A stretch of 26,155 nt of DNA from a virus, in IMG/VR virus record IMGVR_UViG_3300025908_000008, positions 1 through 26,155 of that record; one strand, 5' to 3'. Made by a program: the position numbers and the translations under genes. The notes under the pieces are model-generated. The model saw only the letters and a list, made by a program, of their open reading frames with translations. It was not told where the DNA came from and did not search any database. Shown here piece by piece: positions 21,661 to 26,155 of the stretch; the stretch's first letter is position 1; each line of letters opens with the position of its first letter.

Positions 21661-22989
21661 ATGACCGATACATTTGCAAGGATGCGCCAGCTCAACGGCA
21701 CGACGGCCGAGTGGGCGGCGAATGATCTAGTGATCGGCCTGGGCGAGTTTGCGGTGGAGAAAATCGCCGGCGGCGCCATGCGGTTAAAGCTGGGCGACGG
21801 CGTCGCGAAATTTTCCCAGCTCCCCTATTTCGACCCTGGCGTTTTTTCCTATGTGCTCAAGGGCGGCGACACGATGACCGGCCCGCTGATCGTGCCAGGC
21901 CTCACCGTCAACGCCGGCGGCCTGACAGTGTCCGGTGGCAATTCAAACATAACGGCGCCCATCAACCTGGGGCCGAGCGCCACGACCGGCGAGCCGACGC
22001 CGGCCGACAACAACAATTCGAAAGTGCCGACGACTCATTGGGTACAAACCCAGGTGGCCGGCATCATTACCGGCCTCAACTATCTGGGCACATGGGACGC
22101 GGCGACCAATACGCCGCCGCTGGCGAGTGGTGGCCTGGGCGTGCCGACGCCGGTGCGCGGCGATTTCTATATGGTGAGTGTCGCCGGCTCGACGGATCTA
22201 GACGGCAACACGACTTGGCTCCCTGGCGATTTCGTGGCGTTCAACGGCGTTGCCTGGCAACGCATCCCGCAACCGCTGACCTATGACCAAATTGTCGCCG
22301 GCCTCGGCTATGTGCCGGCCGATGACGCCGACGTGGCGGCGCTGCAAAGTTCGCAGATTCCGAAAACGCTTGTCGACGCCGCCGGCGATCTAATCGTGGG
22401 CACGGCGGCCGACACCGTGGCGCGCCTGGCCAAAGGCGCGGCCGGCCAGGTGCTTTCGGCCGACGCCGGCGGCCTGGTGTGGCAGACGCCCAGCTCGCGC
22501 TCGCCGGTGCTCTATAGCGAGGTGGTCACGACCGCCGGCGCGACGGAAATGCGCGTGACGATTCCGACGCCGTATCCAAAGAAAATTGAAATCGAATTCA
22601 GCATGGCTACGGCCGACGCCACGCCCCAGGGCGTTGCCTTCCAAGCTCTGCAAAGTGCCGCGATCGTGGCCGGCACAAATTACGCTTGGCAATATCTCCT
22701 GGGGACCGGCACGACTCCGCAAGCGAACGGCGCGATCAATACGAGCAATTGGACGCTAGGAACGGCGATTTTTTGGAAGGGCATTTTGCGGCCGTGCCTG
22801 GTGCTGCCGTCCGGCCATTCATTCGAGGGCCAGGGCTACGCGCAAGGCGCCGGCGGCATCCGCATCGCGATTAACTGGGCCGGCGATCTTGCCGCTACCG
22901 TCACCAACATAACCGGCTTTCGCCTGGGCTTTGGGCCTGGCACGCCGCTCGCTGTTGGCTCGTTTATGCGCTGCTACGTCGTGACATGA
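21661..22989 (+). CDS. Tail fibre protein
   Basis: ATG 21661 with GGGGAGCTCGAGCG upstream. The 442-residue product starts with an Mtd/fibre-type attachment domain (TAEWAANDLVIGLGEFAVEK, RLKLGDGVAKFSQLPYF), then the common KGGDTMTGPLIV fibre motif, Asn/Gly strand repeats (GGLTVSGGNSNITAPI), a QTQVAGIITGLNYLGTWDA region, and a C-terminal beta-sandwich (SPVLYSEVVTTAGATEMRVTIPTPYPKK, ending FMRCYVVT) that should contact the receptor. Last large gene of the tail cluster, as expected for the fibre. Confidence 0.8.
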   Translation: MTDTFARMRQLNGTTAEWAANDLVIGLGEFAVEKIAGGAMRLKLGDGVAKFSQLPYFDPGVFSYVLKGGDTMTGPLIVPGLTVNAGGLTVSGGNSNITAPINLGPSATTGEPTPADNNNSKVPTTHWVQTQVAGIITGLNYLGTWDAATNTPPLASGGLGVPTPVRGDFYMVSVAGSTDLDGNTTWLPGDFVAFNGVAWQRIPQPLTYDQIVAGLGYVPADDADVAALQSSQIPKTLVDAAGDLIVGTAADTVARLAKGAAGQVLSADAGGLVWQTPSSRSPVLYSEVVTTAGATEMRVTIPTPYPKKIEIEFSMATADATPQGVAFQALQSAAIVAGTNYAWQYLLGTGTTPQANGAINTSNWTLGTAIFWKGILRPCLVLPSGHSFEGQGYAQGAGGIRIAINWAGDLAATVTNITGFRLGFGPGTPLAVGSFMRCYVVT

Positions 22990-23195
22990 GCTCGAGCGCC
23001 TGGCGCCTGTCGATCGGCGCCGTCGCCCTGGCGCTGGCGGCGTGCGGTGGCCGTGACCAGCCCGTGACCCTGGCGCCGCAATTCCGCTGCGAGGGCCTGG
23101 TGGTGCGCTGCCACGTGATCGCCTGGACTGTTGGCGCGGCCTGGGCCGCGCGGCTCGAGGGAACGCATATCCGGTGCACGTGCGCCAACGCCTAG
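22986..23195 (+). CDS. Small cysteine-rich lipoprotein
   Basis: ATG 22986 overlaps the fibre stop. 69 residues: signal peptide MSSSAWRLSIGAVALALAAC with lipobox LAAC (Cys20), then a mature part of about 50 residues with four more cysteines (FRCEGLVVRCHVIAW, IRCTCANA). Likely an outer-membrane lipoprotein. It could be the outer spanin of a lysis module or an infection-blocking lipoprotein, but no lysis partner is next to it. It ends the tail operon. Confidence 0.6.
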   Translation: MSSSAWRLSIGAVALALAACGGRDQPVTLAPQFRCEGLVVRCHVIAWTVGAAWAARLEGTHIRCTCANA

Positions 23196-23413
23196 CCGTT
23201 CCGACTCCCGACACGGCCCTATCCGTTGTGGTTAGGCCGAACGCGGTAACACAATCGAGAGCGGCGTTTTACCTGCCGGACCTAGGGCATTGCCTGACGC
23301 GTCAAGCCAACAAAAACGCCTAACCCATTGATCGTAAAGGCGCCTTGACGTCGTGTTCGCAATGTGGACATGATCGTTACAATTATCAGTCCCCTTAGCG
23401 TCCGAAAATTCCA
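23196..23413. promoter_or_regulatory. Early control region upstream of the Cro-like gene
   Basis: This 218-base gap is the longest in the window and AT-richer than its surroundings. It holds operator site 3 (23333-23350), a TGACGCGTCA palindrome at 23295-23304 whose half (GTCAAG, in everted orientation) resembles the operator, and TACAAT at 23378-23383, a good -10 by itself. I found no -35 at 17 nt from it. No convincing terminator ends the tail operon here. Confidence 0.5.
23333..23350. promoter_or_regulatory. Operator candidate, site 3
   Basis: CGTAAAGGCGCCTTGACG matches the 18-bp core with one change (C to A at the fourth position). It lies 64 nt ahead of the Cro-like gene, and its right half provides TTGACG, a possible -35. 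The position suits autoregulation. Confidence 0.6.
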
Positions 23414-23686
23414 ATGAAACGCGCCCGCAAGACGAAGGGCGATGGCGCGGCCCGCTCGAGCCGCACGCGCCCGAAGGCGAAAAAGCCCAGGCGATCGGCC
23501 AGGCTCCGCAAGGTGCTTGCCCTGTTCCCGCAACCCGAGCTCGCGCGGATCTGTGGCGTCAAACGCCAGGCCGTCCAGCAATGGGCCGACCTACCGCCGC
23601 AACACGCGCTCGCCGTCGAAAAGGCGAGCGGCGGCGAGCTCACGAAAGAGTTTCTAGCGCCAAATTTTTACCCGCGGCCGGCATGA
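23414..23686 (+). CDS. Cro/YdaS-like helix-turn-helix regulator
   Basis: 90 residues. The first 35 are very basic and probably flexible (MKRARKTKGDGAARSSRTRP, KKPRRSARLRK). From residue 36 the fold reads LALFPQPELARICGVKRQAVQQWADLPPQHALAVEKASGGEL: a helix-turn-helix (about 41-57) followed by a helix, as in Cro and YdaS-type proteins, where LARICGVKRQAVQQW is the recognition part and LPPQHALAVEKASGG the dimer side. Such proteins control the early promoters of temperate phages. The gene lies just after operator site 3, so it is the best candidate reader of the palindromes. The long basic N-terminal extension is unusual. Confidence 0.75.
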   Translation: MKRARKTKGDGAARSSRTRPKAKKPRRSARLRKVLALFPQPELARICGVKRQAVQQWADLPPQHALAVEKASGGELTKEFLAPNFYPRPA

Positions 23687-24075
23687 GCGCACACGCCGGC
23701 CCAGCGAGAGAGGCGCCGCGGCCCGCCGGCGATCGGCCTGGCGCGATCGTGGCGCCGGTGGCCTGGCCGGAGCTCGCCCACGAGCTAGTCACGCAACGCG
23801 GCCGCGCGCGCCGTTTGGAGCTGGTGCCGCTGGCTCACGAGTTGCGCGAAGCGATCGCCTGGCGCGTTCGCAATCTCACGCCGCTGGTGGCGTCGCCGGC
23901 CTACGCGCCGTTGTGGCTCCAGGGCGGCGCCGATCGGCGCCGGCTCATGCTGGCCGCCGTTTTCGAGTCCGGCGATTTTCATTACGGCGCGAGCAATCGC
24001 GAGCGCCGGCAAACCCTGGCGCGCTGGATCCACGCGCGCCTAAGCGCGGCTCCGGCTCCGGAGCCGAGCGCATGA
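23683..24075 (+). CDS. Hypothetical early protein
   Basis: ATG 23683 overlaps the Cro-like stop. The 130-residue product has a Pro/Ala-rich start and a helical middle (WPELAHELVTQRGRARRLELVPLAHELREAIAWRVRNL), then WLQGGADRRRLMLAAVFESGDFHYGASNRERRQTLARWI. No family recognised. In lambda-like early operons a CII-type or replication-accessory gene would stand here, but nothing in the sequence shows such a function. It is followed by a terminator. Confidence 0.6.
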   Translation: MSAHAGPAREAPRPAGDRPGAIVAPVAWPELAHELVTQRGRARRLELVPLAHELREAIAWRVRNLTPLVASPAYAPLWLQGGADRRRLMLAAVFESGDFHYGASNRERRQTLARWIHARLSAAPAPEPSA

Positions 24076-24092
24076 CGTGAAGTGAATTTTGC

Positions 24093-24125
24093 GAGGGGCC
24101 GGAAAGGCGGCCGGCCTCTCGTTTT
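24093..24125 (+). terminator. Rho-independent terminator in the early operon
   Basis: GAGGGGCCGG (24093-24102) pairs with CCGGCCTCTC (24111-24120), ten pairs with one G-T, 8-nt loop, then GTTTTG. It separates the Cro-like operon from the initiator gene and may be read through under antitermination or partly terminating. Confidence 0.75.
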
Positions 24126-24189
24126 GTGTGGCGTGCGACGTTGACGCGAAGCACGACCCGAGAAACCGGCCGCCAGGGACCGACGAACA

Positions 24190-25080
24190 ATGTTGAACGC
24201 AGAGCGTAGGAATATCAAGGCCACGACAAGGCGCCTTGACGATGACACAAAAGGGCCAGGGAACGCCGCGCGGCGCTGGATTCAATCGATAGGCAACCTA
24301 TCGCGAACCGAGCGCGACGTGGGCCTGGCGTTCGCCTGGTACGCCGATAACGACGGTTTCGCCTGGCCTAGCCGCTATTCCCTGGCCGTCCGATCGCGTT
24401 TGAGTGTTCGGACCGTCCAGCGCGCGCTCGAGGGCCTGGTGGCGCGTGGCGTGCTGATCGAGGCCGGATCCAAAGTGACCCGCGACAAGCGCGACGGTCG
24501 ACCCCTCACCCGGACGCGGCTCTATCGCCTGGCGCTCTCCGATCGGCTCGAGCCCGTATTGCCGGCGACCGAACGCCGGCGCCTGGCGCGCGAGCTCGCC
24601 GGCGAAAGTGCCAATTTGGCACTCTCGATAGGGGCCGAAACCCGTCCTATCGAGAGTGCCAAAACAGGGCCGCAAACGGGGCCGGAAACGGTCGATCGAA
24701 AGTGCCAAATTGGCACTCTCGAGGCCGATCGAGAGTGCCAAATTGGCACACAATCCTTAGTAACAACCCAGGCAATGGTCGACGGCGCCGGCGAGGGCGC
24801 GCCCCTCACGCCAGCGCCGGCGCCGCCGACGGCCGGCACAACAACCGTTCAAATTGTTGCCGCGCGAGGCGCCGGCATGACGGCGATAGCGGCCGGCAAC
24901 GTCGTGGAGCTCACGACGGCCCAACAGCTCGCGACCGTGGCGCGCCGCAAGGCCGCGTTGGCGCGCAAACCGGCCGGCGGCCGCTGGTGGGACGTGCTGC
25001 CGGTGGAGCTCACGACGGCGGCCGATCGACCGAATCGCCTGGGCGATCGCAAAGACTGGCGGCGAGGGCCGAAGGCATGA
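24190..25080 (+). CDS. Replication initiator, HTH_36-type, lambda-O-like architecture
   Basis: ATG 24190 with AGGGA about 10 nt upstream; 296 residues. Residues 28-90 form a winged-helix domain, GNLSRTERDVGLAFAWYADNDG, then FAWPSRYSLAVRSRLSVRTVQRALEGLVARGVLIEAGSK: the pattern of HTH_36 proteins that act as phage replication initiators. The middle (codons about 138-188) is encoded by the iteron cluster, a spacer with little structure. The C terminus (about 215-296) ends in GGRWWDVLPVELTTAADRP and a basic tail and should contact the host replication machinery. Site 4 of the operator set lies over codons 12-18, suggesting repression of the initiator. Stop overlaps the HNH start. Confidence 0.75.
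   Translation: MLNAERRNIKATTRRLDDDTKGPGNAARRWIQSIGNLSRTERDVGLAFAWYADNDGFAWPSRYSLAVRSRLSVRTVQRALEGLVARGVLIEAGSKVTRDKRDGRPLTRTRLYRLALSDRLEPVLPATERRRLARELAGESANLALSIGAETRPIESAKTGPQTGPETVDRKCQIGTLEADRECQIGTQSLVTTQAMVDGAGEGAPLTPAPAPPTAGTTTVQIVAARGAGMTAIAAGNVVELTTAQQLATVARRKAALARKPAGGRWWDVLPVELTTAADRPNRLGDRKDWRRGPKA
24224..24241. promoter_or_regulatory. Operator candidate, site 4
   Basis: CGACAAGGCGCCTTGACG matches the 18-bp core with one change (T to A at position 3). It is inside the first codons of the initiator frame when ATG 24190 is used, so binding there would act as a roadblock to transcription. Confidence 0.6.
24603..24760. repeat. Iteron cluster, candidate replication origin inside the initiator gene
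   Basis: Four copies of a repeat based on AGTGCCAA-N-TTGGCACT: copy 1 at 24607-24623, copy 2 as a half-site plus flank at 24648-24662, copy 3 at 24701-24717, copy 4 at 24734-24750 with its last base changed. Flanks extend the match (TATCGAGAGTGCCAA and its reverse complement). Centres are spaced 48, 46 and 33 nt. Copies 1 and 2 are read as SANL and ESAK, copies 3 and 4 as KCQIGT and ECQIGT, in a different frame. The stretch just after (24743-24770) is AT-richer, like a melting region. Confidence 0.8.
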
Positions 25081-25511
25081 GGCTAACCAAGACGAAGAGT
25101 CGAAAAACCGGCGACCCGTTCCTGGCGTCGAAAGCCTGGCGGATCCTGCGGGCGCGCCATTTGAAGCGGCATCCGCATTGCGCCTGGTGCCCAGCTCGAG
25201 GGCCTCGAGGCATGACCGTTGACCATATCGAGCCGCGCTCGAGGCGGCCGGAGCTCGCCCTGGATCCTGCCAACCTGCAAACGCTGTGCGGCACGTGCCA
25301 CGGCCAGGCGAAGCAAGCCCACGAGCTGGCCGCCGGTGACGTCATGGCCGGCGGCTCGAGCTCGAGCGGCTGGCCTGTCGACCCTGGCCATCCGTGGAAT
25401 CTGGCCGCCAGCGCGCCCGCGGCCGCTCGCCTGGCTCCGCCCAGGCCGTCTAACGACCCGAGAGGGCGGCCCGCGCCCCAAATCGCCCCAGGGGCCAAAA
25501 ACCGGCCCTAG
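25077..25511 (+). CDS. HNH endonuclease
   Basis: ATG 25077 overlaps the initiator stop. The 144-residue product has a complete HNH site: CAWC (Cys35, Cys38), TVDHIEPRSRRPELALDPANLQTLCGTCH with His50 in DHI, Asn66 in ANLQ, and Cys71/Cys74/His75. A Pro/Gly-rich disordered tail follows (GGSSSSGWPVDPG). HNH proteins in phages cut DNA, often at cos sites near terS; here the gene adjoins the initiator, so a role in replication or as a homing-type nuclease is equally possible. Confidence 0.85.
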   Translation: MRLTKTKSRKTGDPFLASKAWRILRARHLKRHPHCAWCPARGPRGMTVDHIEPRSRRPELALDPANLQTLCGTCHGQAKQAHELAAGDVMAGGSSSSGWPVDPGHPWNLAASAPAAARLAPPRPSNDPRGRPAPQIAPGAKNRP

Positions 25512-25544
25512 CGATCGAATCCCCAACAACGGAGAATTGCGCCA

Positions 25545-26155
25545 ATGGATATTTCCCGCCTAAACGCCCGAATCCGGCATATCCCAGTGCCGGAGCACAT
25601 GCAGCGCCGGCCGATCACGCGCCGCGGCTTTCCGGTGCCGTTTTTCGTGGCCTGGCTCTCGCCCATGGGCGCCGACATGCCGGACGGCATGGGCGAGCCT
25701 GATTTCCGCGTGGTCGACGGCAAAAAGCTGGCGGCCTGCCGCAAGCTGGGCCTGTGCTGGCTATGCGGCAAACCGCTGGGCAAGTTCCGCGCGCTGGTGG
25801 TTGGCCCCATGTGCCTTGTGACCAGGCGCACGCCGGATCCGGACTCCCACACGGCGTGCGCCGAGTATGCCGCGCGCGCCTGTCCATTCCTGGCCAACGA
25901 TCGGACCAGGCGCAACGAAGCGGTGCCGCTGCCGGAGGGAGCGCAAGCCCATCCGATGGGCGCGAAGCGAAATCCTGGCGTCTGTTGCGTGTTCGTGCAT
26001 ACCGAGCGGTGGCTAAAGCTGGCGCCGCAACCCATGGGCCTACCGCCGCTGTTTCAAATGCCGAGCGGCGAGCCGCGCCGGCTCACGTTCTGGGCCAATG
26101 GCGAGCGCGCAACCCGTCGCCAGGTGATGGACTCGCTTAACGGCGGCCTCGAGAT
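25545..26155 (+). CDS. Cys-rich phage protein, 3'-truncated by window edge
   Basis: ATG 25545 after ACAACGGAGAATTGCGCCA; open to the window end, 203 codons visible. The sequence reads IRHIPVPEHMQRRPITRRGFPVPFFVAWLSP, EPDFRVVDGKKLAACRKLGLCWLCGKPLGKF, VGPMCLVTRRTPDPDSHTACAEYAARACPFL: a Cys-rich family (C71, C74, C90, C105, C113 and others) seen in many proteobacterial phage genomes, probably zinc binding. I know of no defined function. Same strand and direction as the HNH gene, so part of the early operon. Confidence 0.7.
   Translation, partial: MDISRLNARIRHIPVPEHMQRRPITRRGFPVPFFVAWLSPMGADMPDGMGEPDFRVVDGKKLAACRKLGLCWLCGKPLGKFRALVVGPMCLVTRRTPDPDSHTACAEYAARACPFLANDRTRRNEAVPLPEGAQAHPMGAKRNPGVCCVFVHTERWLKLAPQPMGLPPLFQMPSGEPRRLTFWANGERATRRQVMDSLNGGLE

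Noticed and set aside
23232-23414. Minus-strand frame in the early control region as a divergent repressor
   Set aside because: Only 60 codons, no helix-turn-helix and no ribosome-binding site; the region is better read as control DNA.
24603-24760. Repeats considered as a CRISPR array
   Set aside because: The units are palindromic, unevenly spaced, and inside a coding sequence with no cas genes; iterons explain them better.

Overview
The window is almost certainly one continuous piece of a tailed-phage or prophage genome. It is GC-rich (roughly two-thirds G+C by eye) and densely packed, with most neighbouring genes overlapping as ATGA or GTGA. Every recognisable gene is viral. Composition, the DUF3309-type protein and the phage protein families resemble phages of Alphaproteobacteria, especially Rhizobiales, but no host gene is present to fix the host. 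The virion genes describe a siphovirus: HK97-type capsid, long tape measure, major tail protein with frameshifted chaperones, NlpC/P60 tail hydrolase, gpJ-like tip and fibre. I found no tRNA, CRISPR array, integrase, CI-type repressor or insertion sequence.

Layout, left to right. (1) 1-924: a truncated gene and a string of very small proteins, three of them single-pass membrane peptides. (2) 925-1003: a control region with a promoter candidate and a perfect 22-bp palindrome. (3) 1004-7014: packaging region with a probable small terminase, several unknown proteins including a degenerate J-domain protein, a beta-helix spike-like protein, tiny membrane proteins, and the large terminase flanked by two small zinc-ribbon proteins. 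(4) 6997-7564: second perfect palindrome, a lipoprotein, a small basic protein and a strong rho-independent terminator. (5) 7565-7873: the only convincing leftward gene, arranged like a moron. (6) 8012-13828: prohead protease, capsid, a small protein, portal (placed after the capsid), a collagen-like protein, and head-tail connectors. (7) 13830-23195: tail genes, including a textbook -1 frameshift site C CCA AAA at 14883-14889 joining the two tail-assembly chaperone frames, then tape measure, DUF1833 protein, a DUF3309 membrane peptide, NlpC/P60 hydrolase, tip protein, a repeat-tailed protein, fibre and lipoprotein. (8) 23196-26155: control region, Cro/YdaS-like regulator, unknown gene, terminator, replication initiator with an iteron-type origin inside its coding sequence, HNH nuclease, and a Cys-rich protein running off the end.

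Two DNA-level systems stand out. First, the 18-bp palindrome CGTCAAGGCGCCTTGACG occurs four times (two exact inside 22-bp palindromes, two with one change), always at a gene boundary or gene start: before the packaging genes, before the lipoprotein, before the Cro-like gene and at the start of the initiator. It looks like a phage-wide operator set, perhaps read by the Cro-like protein. Second, the initiator gene carries four copies of a palindromic iteron built on AGTGCCAA-N-TTGGCACT. Copies 1-2 and 3-4 are read in different frames, so the conserved thing is the DNA; this is the same plan as the lambda O gene and its ori, with an apparently unrelated sequence. Together they suggest that one regulator ties early, replication and late transcription together.
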